Source: Triops longicaudatus (Eukaryota > Arthropoda > Branchiopoda > Notostraca > Triopsidae). From it: a stretch of DNA of 64,000 bases. The stretch lies in NCBI GenBank assembly GCA_022885665.1, contig JAGQDJ010000032.1, forward strand, positions 372,001-436,000. The letters run 5' to 3'. The notes below the pieces were generated by a model. It did not search any database and was not told where the DNA came from. It worked only from the letters and a program-made list of their open reading frames with translations. This document shows, one piece after another, positions 51,601 to 61,901 of the stretch; positions within the stretch are counted from its first letter, which is position 1, and every line of letters begins with the position of its first letter. The translations under genes and the position numbers were made by a program.

Positions 51601-53046
51601 TAAAAAAAAGTACAGAAAAGGGTGTCACAAGCAGCAGATGTTTATATTATTGTTGTAAATCTTAGCGCTTTCTTTTGTCTTATTTGTTTGAAAGACACTA
51701 TAGCGCAACAACATATGGGTTTTTGGTTTAGTGGCTGACCAGAATGTGGAACGTTTCATTGAGCAGAGGAATTGAAACCTGGCCTCGTTTTCGAACTCTA
51801 GGTTTAACAAACGTGTGAACTGCACGAAGAAAAGTCATAAAAATAGCTCATTTTCACAGCTGAATGAATTTGCAAGTAGCAATAATGGGACTCCAGAGGA
51901 GCAATCAGATTTCGCGGCTTTGCAGCAATCCTAACCCACGTTTACTGACTTTCTTACCATTTGTATCATGATGTCAACATACAAGTGTTACTATACTGGC
52001 TTTTTTTAACAAAATAGCTTTCGCTCCTGCACGTTATAAAATGTCGGCTACCGAGATTGTGAATTTCTTAGCTCGAAAACTTTCCCTTGAACAGATTTGA
52101 CTCGACAAATTCGGTCTTGCACACCTGTCCATGACTGCGCGTGACAACGTTCTTCACTCAATCATCTAAGGATGATTAGCATCGCTAAGTTATTACAAAC
52201 GGGGTCACGGAATGGATGTCGTTTATTAGAAAGCGAGAGGAGGAAAGTTTCAGATCGTTGTCATCTGCAAATTGTTAGATAAATATTTTTTTTTAATTTC
52301 CATCAGTAAAGATTTTAATTCCTTTCTTCTTTTTTTTTTAACTGGACCAAACCAGTTTATCAACGTTCCTTAAATTATTTAACCGGAATGATTTGAAACA
52401 GTTTAGTATTGCATCTAGGAAAATGAAAAGTGAGATACGGAAGGATCTGGTACCAAGCGATTCTCGTATCTTCTCTCCTGCTTCATTAGTAATTCCCAAG
52501 GCCAAGGCTAACATGAAGCACCTTTAATATAAGTGCCTAAAACCTGCCCAACCACTTCCAGCATTCCTTTCTGAAGACAACTAAGAGTTGGGTCATTACG
52601 AAAATCTCTGCCAAATAAGCTTATATTGCAAATATTCCCTAAGCCTCTCTTATATACCTTAAAAGTTTTAGAAAGTAAGCTAAAAATAGCTTCAATGTGT
52701 ACAATTATATTACAATTATATTAATTGTACAATTAACTAGAGTGACAATTATACTAGTTTTAAAAAAGTAGTGAAAAAGAATTAACGAGATTCCCGTATT
52801 GTTGCTTAACCGGAAATTTCGAGAGGAAGCCAAATTTCAAAAACCCCCGTTCCACGAAGTTCAAAATGCAATTGACGTAAGATGCTATGTTTTACCTTTC
52901 GGCACCCCACATGGCGGATGACTGGTTAAGAAGTCAAGATCGTACTTCCGGGCAGGGGGGAAGACCAGCCTGACATGGGAGGATACCAAAATTCCGCATA
53001 AAATTAAATTCCATACACCAAAACTGAACCACGATTTCGCGCCCAT
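45619..53046 (-). CDS. Single-pass surface protein: His-first domain, EGF, split DOMON, DOMON, SEA-like
   Basis: Exons in transcription order: 53046-52896, 51599-51529, 51435-51347, 51215-51088, 50955-50734, 50422-49835, 49663-49373, 49290-49179, 48907-48798, 48565-48362, 48274-48000, 47805-47620, 47477-46790, 46675-46500, 46110-45619; 3783 nt, 1260 residues, every phase matches. Residues 1-23 are a signal peptide ending at VSS|HVRLVFPPAR, so the mature chain may begin with His. A Cys-containing domain runs to about 150 (CKDCTIRI, SCADVDIV). EGF-like repeats follow to 220. A DOMON starts near 221 (WLGIGWKPTG), is interrupted by a Ser/Thr/Pro-rich linker (about 290-510), and resumes (DCADMVIGMAKG, FRRKVD). 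A second DOMON (about 660-815) contains WIGIGFSD and DAIVGWVESSG. A SEA-like region near 880-960, a helix near 1065-1085 and a 175-residue cytoplasmic tail complete it. DOMON domains bind haem or sugar; function here is unknown. Confidence 0.92.
46249..46299 (+). repeat. TA/TATC microsatellite in a DOMON-gene intron
   Basis: Alternating TA and TATC/TCTA units in the intron between the last two coding exons of the DOMON gene. Confidence 0.85.
51600..52895 (-). other. First intron of the DOMON gene
   Basis: A 1.3-kb intron separating the signal-peptide exon from the rest. Donor and acceptor phases agree (codon G|GT). No other coding sequence is seen in it. Confidence 0.75.
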
Positions 53047-53089
53047 TTTCTTTCTCTTTGTTTTTAACTTTCCGCTTCAAAGTATACAA

Positions 53090-53350
53090 CTACGCAGGTT
53101 TCAGAATTTGCCCGCTAGCATTCTGCCGCCTTTGCTCAGATTCCAAAAGGAGTTGACGCAATTCAGCGTCTGTTACTTTTTCTTTCACCCGGAGCAAAAG
53201 CTCGCTCTTTAGAACACGCAGAGAACTTGAAAGTCTCACTGCTAAACTGCACAGATTTCTTAAGAAGGGTCTTTTTCTTAAACAAGGTCGGAACGTTGCT
53301 GGTTCCACTAAGTTTTCGTCTCGGGAGACTCTTGAGGAGAACTTTACCAA
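53090..53350 (-). CDS. Candidate small ORF upstream of the DOMON gene
   Basis: An open frame of about 86 codons without ATG, ending 43 bp before the DOMON gene start on the same strand. Its C-terminal half is Leu/Arg/Glu-rich and helix-like (LRVLKSELLLRVKEK, AELRQLLLESEQRRQ). A neighbouring frame is also open and coding-like, so the true frame and exon structure are unresolved. It may be part of a short gene, or a 5' leader of the DOMON transcript. Not recognised. Confidence 0.22.
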   Translation of the reverse strand: MVKFSSRVSRDENLVEPATFRPCLRKRPFLRNLCSLAVRLSSSLRVLKSELLLRVKEKVTDAELRQLLLESEQRRQNASGQILKPA

Positions 53351-54504
53351 AAATTCTGTTTACAGATGGGTAAATACTTTCCCAACTGTATTTCAGGGGA
53401 TCCCGTTAAAACTCCGTTGTCAGGATAAATGCCACAGTGTTAAGGAAAGACGAACTTTGTAATTGTTAGAAATGGTGCGGCTGCACGCAACGATGTCCAG
53501 ATTTTTGGTCCACTTGAAAGGTGCGAATGACGAGTAATAAGGAATGTCTTGCGAAGCTGAACACCACCACAAAACTGACCAAACCGAACCACCGACTTCT
53601 AAGAGACTGAGCACAGCCGTCGGTTAGCGAGCCGAGGTAAGGCATGGACGGGAGTTGAAGTAAACGCCGCCAAGGGAACCGGAGGGAAAGGAAAGCCTTC
53701 TATTTTACCACACCTCCACAAGGAACCTTGACTTTACGTTGAAATTGGCGTTCTGTGCTAACTGTCGTAAACTGAGGCCGTACGTTACATTTTTACATTT
53801 AGTCTCCCAAATATTGAGGTTGATTGCTTGGGATTATTTTGGTTCGCTTTAAGATGTGATTTTTCAGTGAGAGTGGAATTTATATGTGATTGCATTTAAA
53901 GGGCTTCAGGTGTGCGTTCAACGTATAAGAGGGCTTTAAAATTATTGTCATTGACGCGATATTGAATTTTTAACATCTCAGTTGGAGTTTTTTCGCCCTA
54001 ATTAACCAAAGCTGACCCTGTAACCGAATTTTTCACTTTTTGGAACATTTTTCCTTTTACGGGCGTTGGGACTGCGAGAACGAGACACCACGTTGCTCAG
54101 TGTCGGTAACAAATTCGAAGTGAAATCACTCAAAAATACCGCCCAGTTTTGGCGTATAAATCCATTAAAAAAAAGAGCCGATCATAGCTTGCATTGTCCT
54201 TGATAACTAGTGAACAAACGGAACTGTGTCGGTTGTAGATTTCCGATGAGAGTTGAATCTTCGCTATGAGCGAACTACATCCCATGCTGAAGATATCGCA
54301 CGTAGTAACCCTTTTTGCACGAAATATGAAGCGCTGTCACTATAACGCGTTTTCATATGCATTAATAACACAAACAATAATACATTTACAAAGCAATAGT
54401 GTTTTTAATGAATTTTGCGCACGTACGAATGTTGTAATGTCAACTAAAATAAGTGGACAAATTATTAGCCAAATCTTTGTTTCGGTATACGACGTGTCGT
54501 GTAG
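53351..54504. other. Intergenic region between DOMON and BBOX1-like genes
   Basis: No recognised gene. The two flanking genes are divergent, so this interval probably contains both promoters. It also holds a 64-codon minus-strand ORF (53420-53614) of unknown value. Confidence 0.45.
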
Positions 54505-54686
54505 TGCGAGGTCTACCTGCTCTAAAGGAAGACGGGAAGGTTATCACCTCGTTGCGTGCCGTAGGCGAAAAGGTGTTATTCTTCTCAGAGAGAATGGAGA
54601 GTGAATCTTCCCCTCTAACTAACGGTAACCTTGACCCCTCGGGTATCTCTGGAGAAGAAGACGCTCCACTGACTGAAGTCATTTGA
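54505..54686 (+). CDS. Candidate terminal coding exon, unassigned
   Basis: After a possible acceptor (GTGTAG), a frame of about 60 codons runs to TGA at 54684. The product reads like a protein C-terminus (LPALKEDGKVITSLRAVGEK, then an acidic Ser/Gly-rich tail ending DAPLTEVI). No matching upstream exon could be assembled. It is separate from the BBOX1-like gene, which has its own ATG at 55269. Confidence 0.25.
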
Positions 54687-55268
54687 GAGAATTTAATGAA
54701 TTTCCAACCTTGAATGGCTTACTTAAAAAAGGAGGAGAAAGAAGTAAAATAATTCACTTTTCCTTTACAGCAAGTTAGGATGTTTTGAAATTGATCAGAA
54801 AGTTTTATTCACACTTAATCCTTCTTAGAAAACAACAGTTACTTTATAAAACGTTGCCTTCGACACTTCGTGTCAATTAACTTAGCGAAAGTGATATGCG
54901 GGTTATATTGTTGTAAGCTAATTTACTATTATAAGTTAGTTGGAAATGAATTCCTAGAAAATTTTTACTAACAGTGAAAGGAATATATTCCAAGGTTACT
55001 TGATCTCATTTTGTTGCGTAAACTTTGCTGATCGTATTCATAAATTTATATTGCAGTTTCATTCACAAATAGTTGCTTCATATGTCTGAAGATTTATATA
55101 TTATTTTGTTGTTTAACTGATGTTTTTATGAATCTCTTATCTAGGAAACTTGGAGCGTCGCTTTCATGTTATCTTGGATTCTTGCCGAAGTGCGCGAGAG
55201 AGATATCGCTAATCATTAGTTCGTGTTCCGGATTTCGATCGAGGAAGCAAAAGAAAGTGAACTAAAGC

Positions 55269-57260
55269 ATGGCAGCGTTTAGCGCAATGCGAGTATTATG
55301 GAAATCGACTCACAATTTGCAGAAACTCGTTCAATCCTACGCACGGACTTTTTCAAGCTTTGCGAACAAATTAGACGGTAGCAATGTATCACTTTTGACT
55401 GAAAAACGGCAATTAAGTCTCCAGCTTGCTAGCGGAAGTGAACTTGTGTACCCGTTCGTGTACCTCAAAGATAATTGCCAGTGTTCTCAATGTTTTCATC
55501 CCGTTTCGAAATCCAGGACGGTGAATTTGCAAAAATTGGACCTTTACTCACGGCCTGTAAAAGCTGAAGTAATGTTATAGTTTTTCCCTTTTATTTTTCC
55601 GTTTACATTGTTCTGCTTTTCCATTATTTCATTTTCTCCCTGAATGTTTTATTTACAGAATGGGTGCAATCATTCAGGCGTTAAAATACGCTATTTTATG
55701 AAAAGATCATTCTTAGGTGCTCAGTGGCGAATTGAAGATTCAGTGGAATGATGGTCACGAAGGCAAATACCCTGCGTCATGGTTACTGGAGCATAATTTT
55801 ACCTCCGAGGCGCGTAAAATGCGTGAAAAGTTGTACCGGAGTACGCGTGAACCATGGGGTGCTGAACTGTTAACGGAGGGCAAATTTCCGGTAGCGGACT
55901 TCGAAGCTATTTTACAAGACGATGAAGCCCTGTTTCAATGGCTCCAAGTACTAGAAGTTACGGGGGTGTGTCTCGTCCAGAACGTGCCTATTGAGCCGGG
56001 GCAAGTGCGTCGAATTACTGAACGCGTTGGATTCATACGTCGCACGCATTATGGGTAACAGTCGCCTTTTATGTGTACATGTTTACCGTTAAGGTGTCAA
56101 AAAACTCTAAAGGCGTCTAAACGATTAGTGTTAGGCCGATAATAAGTTCTGGTGCATAGTTTTTAACACGAGACTTTAAACTCGCTTAAAAACGACGTAC
56201 CTTCGACTTTCATTTTTAATTTACTAGTAAAATATGGGGCGTAATCGTCTCAGCGTATTTACTTAGGAATGCAAAAGCTTGTGAATTGTGAGTGAAAGTT
56301 TATTAAGTGACGAGGTGTTCGTTAAAGCTTCAAACTGCCTGCCAATTGCGTAACCATTGTAATTTTCAGGGAGGAGTATAGCGTAAAAGCGAAAGCGGAT
56401 CCGAATAACGTGGCGTATACGGGCGATTTGTTACAAATGCACACCGACTTGCCTTATTATGAGTACAAACCAGGTGTAAGTGGATTTTTTTTTAGTAAAG
56501 GGAAGAAAAAGACTAGGGATATTTAACTTTCTCAACAATTTTTCCTTGTAGATTAATTTGTTGCATTGCATCGTACAATACACTGGAAACGGTGGGGAGA
56601 ATCAGTTAACAGATGGCGTACAAGCAGCGAAACGTTTGAAAGAAACGGCTCCGTTCTGGTACGAGGTCCTCAAGAATACGGAAGTGGATTGGTCCGATGT
56701 AGGGCAAGAAAATGGGCATGAGTTTCATACGGTGAATCGAGCTCCTGTCATCTGGTACTTTATTCGTTTTTTTATTATTATTTTTTATATTTTTGGTACA
56801 TAGTTTTTTATCATAATTTCACATTTGGTTAACATGTCTTTCGCAGTGAGAAGAAAGGTGTCGTTTATCGAGTGAATTTCAGTCAACCTCAGCGCGATTC
56901 TTTCCTTCCCTTGCCAGTAGAATTGGTAGACGTTTGGTATGCAGCGTTGAAACGATTTTCCGAAATTATTCATGACGAAGAGAACATGATTACACTTAAA
57001 GTCAAGCCAGGTGAATTTTTATTTCAGAAAGCATATACTGTGGAAACAAAAGTGAGCAGTGTAAGACTTAAGGTGCTCAACTTCTAGGAGAAATGCTGAC
57101 GTTTGATAATTTGCGGATTCTGCACGGACGGTCGGCTTTTGGCAATGATAAAGGAGGCGAGAGATATATCGAAGGAGGTTATATGGACTGGGATGAAGCT
57201 CGATCTCGGTTAAGGGTGTTGAGGACACAGTTTTTTAGCTCGGGACGGCAGCTTTTTTAA
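55269..57260 (+). CDS. BBOX1: Gamma-butyrobetaine dioxygenase-like 2-oxoglutarate oxygenase
   Basis: The family hydroxylates gamma-butyrobetaine to carnitine using Fe(II), 2-oxoglutarate and O2. Exons: 55269-55568, 55717-56054, 56370-56475, 56552-56754, 56847-57010, 57088-57260 (1284 nt, 427 residues, phases consistent). The first ~35 residues are basic and Ser-rich, suggesting a mitochondrial presequence, whereas vertebrate BBOX1 is cytosolic. Next comes the small zinc-binding domain (DNCQCSQC..H) and then the catalytic fold: NNVAYTGDLLQMHTD supplies the iron HxD, RILHGR the second His, and ERYIEGGYMDWDEAR contains the Arg expected to hold 2-oxoglutarate. NNVAYT and RVNFSQPQRD favour BBOX1 over the paralogue TMLHE. 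All key residues are present, so it should be active; substrate is inferred. Confidence 0.92.
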
Positions 57261-57287
57261 TTACATCTTAATCGCAATCAGTTGCAA

Positions 57288-57322
<35 letters not shown>

Positions 57323-57668
57323 TTTCATTCCATGAAGCACCACTCATACAATCACACAACGTGTTTCGTAGTGATGTGGGCTTATGACGGTAGTCGCAAA
57401 AAATAGTTATCAATTTCAGTGATCTTGTAATGAATCAAACTTAATACGTATTAATTGCGTATTAAGGAAACAAACTACCTTGTGTAACTGCCAATACATA
57501 TCTCGAATCTACAATGTTTTCAAAAATTCTTTGAAAAATCGAGTGTGTGATGCCATAAAAATTTTAGCCTTAACAATCAGGAAAAGAAGAGAATCGAGCG
57601 TTTGTTGGTTAGTTTGATAAAGTTTATTCGATTTTAACCACATTTACTTAAATATTTAATTCGTACAG
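57261..57668 (+). other. BBOX1-like 3' flank with ATT microsatellite
   Basis: AT-rich sequence after the BBOX1-like stop codon. It includes an ATT repeat at 57287-57325, which may lie in the 3' UTR. No gene seen. Confidence 0.55.
57287..57325 (+). repeat. ATT trinucleotide microsatellite
   Basis: About twelve ATT units directly downstream of the BBOX1-like gene. Confidence 0.85.
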
Positions 57669-58454
57669 GACTTTCGCCCGTTTTCTCAAGATGTCTTTGA
57701 CGAAGTAGAATGGGTCAATTCCGTATTTTTTAACCCAAAATCTACTGTAAACCATGACGTAAAGTTGTTTTGAACTCCATCGTATTTAAGTTAAAAGCAC
57801 TGATCGAAATCTAGGCGTTTCCGTCATCGTTAGTCATGAAACTACAACTTTGTATCCACGAAATAAATAACGCTGTTGAAGAAACTGCCAGTCAAGTACT
57901 TCAGAGCCTACCAAGAAGAGTCCGAGATGTAGAAGCCTTAGCACAAGAAGTCAGTGTCTTCTAGCAGAAACTGAGACTCGTGAAAGACGAAATCATTGAA
58001 GTAAATTCATAAAAAACATAAAATATTTTTTTATAATAAAATCCGAAATGCCACTTTTGTTCTTTTTTTTAAAAAAAAAGGCTGATAAAGATACTGCTGG
58101 GTCCATGGAAACCCTCGACTCCTTAGAAGACATGAAAACCAAAGTCCAAGCAGCTAATAAAGCTCTTAAAGAAGCCGGCGATTGGACTACCTTATTAATT
58201 GATGTTGAAGACGTAAGAAATTAATTAAAATTGTCAATGTACGCTGATATTAACATTTTTGTGGCAATAGCTCTTGGAAGCCGGCAATATCAAAGTATTT
58301 GCCCAAGGGTTAAGCAGCTATGCCTAAAGCTTGACGTTACTTTACCCATGTTTCCGACTACCAAAATCGTCATTTGCAACTGGAAGGATTCCACAACCGC
58401 CTAGGGGCTTAGCGAGTCCTCGATTAGTTTTTGCCTTAAGTGCAGTCAACGCAA
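57669..58454 (+). pseudogene. COG7: Decayed 5' fragment of COG7 (conserved oligomeric Golgi subunit 7)
   Basis: Four exon-like pieces resemble the first ~190 residues of COG7, a Golgi tethering-complex subunit. 57669-57758 gives DFRPFSQDVFDEVEWVNSVF. 57836-58000 gives MKLQLCIHEINNAVEETASQ and RDVEALAQE. 58081-58212 gives KDTAGSMETLDSLEDMKTK. 58271-58454 ends in LEGFHNRL and, in another frame, ASPRLVFALSAVNA. Intron boundaries with GT and AG are still visible, so it is not a processed copy. Damage: TAG at 57962-57964, TAA at 58325-58327, and at least two frame changes between about 58340 and 58410. The remaining three quarters of the gene is not seen. Either an ancient partial duplicate or a dying gene whose functional copy lies elsewhere. 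Confidence 0.8.
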
Positions 58455-59737
58455 GTAAAAAAATAAAATAATAATAAATAAAATAAATAAAAAAGTAAAA
58501 TAAACCCTTAACAATTCGAAAAAAGTCCCAAGAAAATTATAGTAAGCGAATAAATAAGGGATGCTTAGTAAATAAGCTCTGTAAAAATTAACAGTCGATA
58601 AAAACAAATTAGGAACACATGAAAAGAATGAAGCTTTAAAAAAAGTAAAATATACCTTAAAATTTTGAAAAAGTCCCGAGAAAGTTAAAGTACGCGAATA
58701 ATTTAGGACATCACTTGACAAGATTCACAATTTCAGAGCAATGCAAGTTCTTCCTGCAGATGATTAACGATATGGGTCGTTCTTTGTTTTACTTTTTATT
58801 ATTAAAGATAATTTTTGTTTTTGGTCTTTTTATACGGTGCCACTCATTTACGCTTTGCACATGTACCTATTATTTTAATTGATACCACTTTTATTATTAT
58901 TATTATTATTGTTCCATTAAAGAAAATCTGACTTTCATACAAGTTTGAATACGTCAAATATGATTTCTAGGATTGGTGAACTATTCCCGAATAGAAGTTT
59001 GGCGTCTCCGATCTATCTGTCTTTAATTGCAGCTATCGACGGATGGAACGCATGAAGCCGAGTGTTTTTCGCGCTATTTAGCATCGATGCCTAATTTCAG
59101 CTCTTAATCTCCTAATCTCAGAACTTGTACCATGTTCGTAAAAATTTTTTCCGTAAAATAAAGTTTTAGCACACAAAAATCCAGCGTTTATTATTTTTAC
59201 GTACGTGGAAAACGAACTTCGCCCACCAGAAATGATGAGCTCTGATTGCGTAAAACAAAGATTTAAAAAAAAATAAAGCTATGGACGTCCCCCAATATTC
59301 TAGCTTACTATTGGTCCTGGAATTTTGTTGTCCTATTTTTCAAGCCTCCAATATGCGAACAAAGTGTTAATAAGGGAACTTCGGAAATTATTGCGTTATC
59401 TGCACGGCAACGTTTCAGGCTTGAATGCACGAGCACCAGAAAAACGTTCACTGGCAAAAAGAATCAGGATACAAAAGACTTCGTATAAAAATGCAGTACT
59501 AAAATTTTGCACACCTCATCGAGTTCGGTGTGTGGGTGACCAGGCCAACCTAAACGGTATTCAAGTTTGGGCAAAGATGTCCATCATCATCTCGTACTCC
59601 AATTAACCGAATGTTTGCAATACGCAAATTAACCCATGGAAATTATTCTCCTCCGCACGAGGATACCGAATCTGCAAGAATTATTGCGCTAGCCCTTCAA
59701 ATAAGCGAGAAAACTGAGCTTCAATAATAGGCACATC
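58455..59737. other. Region between the COG7 fragment and the DOMON duplicate
   Basis: AT-rich DNA without a recognised gene. A short peptide-like piece near 58735-58780 might be another COG7 exon remnant, but the match is too short to claim. ORF-like stretches at 59325-59700 shift frame and have no domain. Confidence 0.4.
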
Positions 59738-61901
59738 TTCCTTCGTTTCATTACGTTCTGGAGATTTAGGGGGAAAATAAGAGGGAGAAAATAATTAGTT
59801 ACAACATAGCTTGTTAGGAAATTTTACACTCACAAATCTTACCGAAGAAGTTGATAATTTGCGTTCCACGTTGATTGACGAATCCGTGGTACTTCAATAT
59901 GTCCGACTTGTAAAAATCATTCGCTGATTTTTGGTCACCATCCACCGCAGATGAAGCTGAATGGCTAACTTGACCTGGTTCTTGACCTTTGGCCCAGAGC
60001 AAGGCCATTGGCTCTTGGACTATAGCGTGATCAGTGACATCGCNTGAATGGCTAACTTGACCTGGTTCTTGACCTTTGGCCCAGAGCAAGGCCATTGGCT
60101 CTTGGACTATAGCGTGATCAGTGACATCGCCGGCTGCAATGATAGGTAAACAAAATAAGAAAAACAATAGTAATTAATAAATGAAATAAAACCAATTTGA
60201 ATTATTGAATGGCTAATGTACAGCAAACTTGGATGCAGGGAAATTGTCAAGCTTTGAGTTTGTGTGGGTTAATTTGTGCGATATTCAGCGGCTTTTAGCA
60301 TTAGGGCTTACAGTGTTATTATCAATGTATATAATCAATATTACTGTGGTGAAGAATAGCTTGTGACCTACTGTCGACTTTGCGGCGGAAAATGACAACA
60401 GTTTTTCCATCGATTTCGAAAGCTGCAGCACCCAAAAGGTCATCTTTCCCGCCATAGAAGTGTCCGGTCGTGGCGTGGATCTATTCGTTGTAAAAATCAG
60501 CGAAAGTAGATATTAGGTGTGCATGACATGGGCGTGCAATTACCAAAAAGTGAATATTAAATTAGTGGGTGAAAGTACAGCGAATAAGGGCGCTACGAGG
60601 TTATGAAATCTAAGAGGCTAGAAATTTGAAACCGAAAGTTAATTTGTAGTAGCAACTACAATCTAAAACGAAGTGAAATATACTATAATCTTCACGCAGG
60701 GAAATTCCTGAAATTGAAATTAAGGAAGTACATAGTGAAAGTAAATCCTACTTGTCACGCGTGTAGTGATCGCTTACGCGGCCCAAATTACCTTTGGCCA
60801 TACCGATTACCATGTCTGCACAATCCATTGGGTGCATTGGACCAGTCGAAGCCCAGTCCTTACCTATACGTAACGAAAGCACAAAGAGATCACTCTTTAT
60901 TGCAGACGTTTTACTATTTTTAATTAAAATAATAAATGGCTTTACTTGGGATAACTGGACTGGGTACTGCCTCGGTTACTATTTCAGGTACCAGAACTTT
61001 CTCCGGCTCGGTGGTCGATGTCGTCGAAAGCGTTTGAGGTGTTGTTTCGGGCGTATTGGGACTTTGTGTCGAGAAAATCGTTTGTGGTATCTCTGATGGT
61101 ACATCTTGTGTATTACGAAGTACCGGCGCCACGGGAGATGGTTGTCCATCGAGAATGGGAATCCATCCATCAGAACCCTCCAGCTTGCTGAGGGCGAAAG
61201 AGGCGTGTCCGTGTACGTCATTCATGCCGCCTGTTTCTATTCATTGTAAAATATCTTATTAGAAGTCACGTAGAATTCATATGAATAATAGTATACTTTC
61301 ACTTAGTTCATCGATTTAAAAAAAAACATTATATTTTGTGTACAAAAAAACTGAACTGTATTTTTTTTTTAAAGTGAGAAGCATAATATCTCGTTTGGGG
61401 CGTGGCTTGTAAGGGATCGGAGCTAAAAGGATACTTCTGTCGTCTAGGTCCGGTAAGTCAATAGGTTGAGCTGGTCCTATGTTGTTTACTGCTGCATTCC
61501 TATTTTGCGGCACTTCTACCATTTGCGGGAAAGATCGGCAAGTGTCGTTTATGCCAGTAGGTTTCCAGCCGATTCCAAGCCATGTGGTACTGTTCGCCAC
61601 GAGAACGATTTCCAGTTCGGTTTTGTCCCGGATAAGTCGCCAGTACAAGCTATAATCCGGTGACAACTCTCTGTGCTGGTACAGCGAATACTCGATGTTT
61701 GTACTTTTGTACCCCGACTCTGAAACAAATGTGGGAAAATTAGACGTAAATTTAAGTGAATAAAAGTTTAAAAATAAATAAGTTAGTTATATTTAGTTAA
61801 ATCCATTAAAATTTCAATGCAGTATGTTTGATTTTAGCTAGAAAATAATATGTTGTGTCGTAAATTTATAACTGAATTAATAATAAGTAAATGAGCAGTA
61901 A
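59738..61901 (-). pseudogene. Partial, damaged duplicate of the DOMON surface-protein gene
   Basis: Direct duplicate of 48255-50597, introns included, at roughly 93-95% identity by eye. It covers counterparts of exons 6-10 and part of exon 11, and so lacks the signal peptide, His-first domain, EGF repeats, second DOMON, SEA-like region and membrane span. Damage relative to the parent: the exon-6 donor has GT changed to AT (61389-61388 on minus); 258 bp of the Ser/Thr/Pro linker are missing, in frame; one base is missing in the exon-9 counterpart (A-run near 60459), shifting frame. It starts abruptly inside exon 11 at 59738 and is cut on the other side by the LTR element. It cannot encode the parent protein. 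Some differences might be assembly error, since an N lies within it. Confidence 0.9.
59958..60130. repeat. Exact 86-bp tandem copy on both sides of an N: probable contig-join artefact
   Basis: Bases 59958-60043 are repeated exactly at 60045-60130, with a single N at 60044 between them. The parent gene at 48482-48567 has this stretch once. Two contigs sharing an end overlap, joined with one N rather than merged, would give exactly this picture. Confidence 0.85.

Noticed and set aside
57836..58212. COG7 as a functional gene
   Set aside because: In-frame TAG and TAA, frame changes, and absence of about three quarters of the protein.
59958..60130. Biological tandem duplication of an exon segment
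   Set aside because: Exact identity, single N at the centre and single copy in the parent point to a scaffold join.
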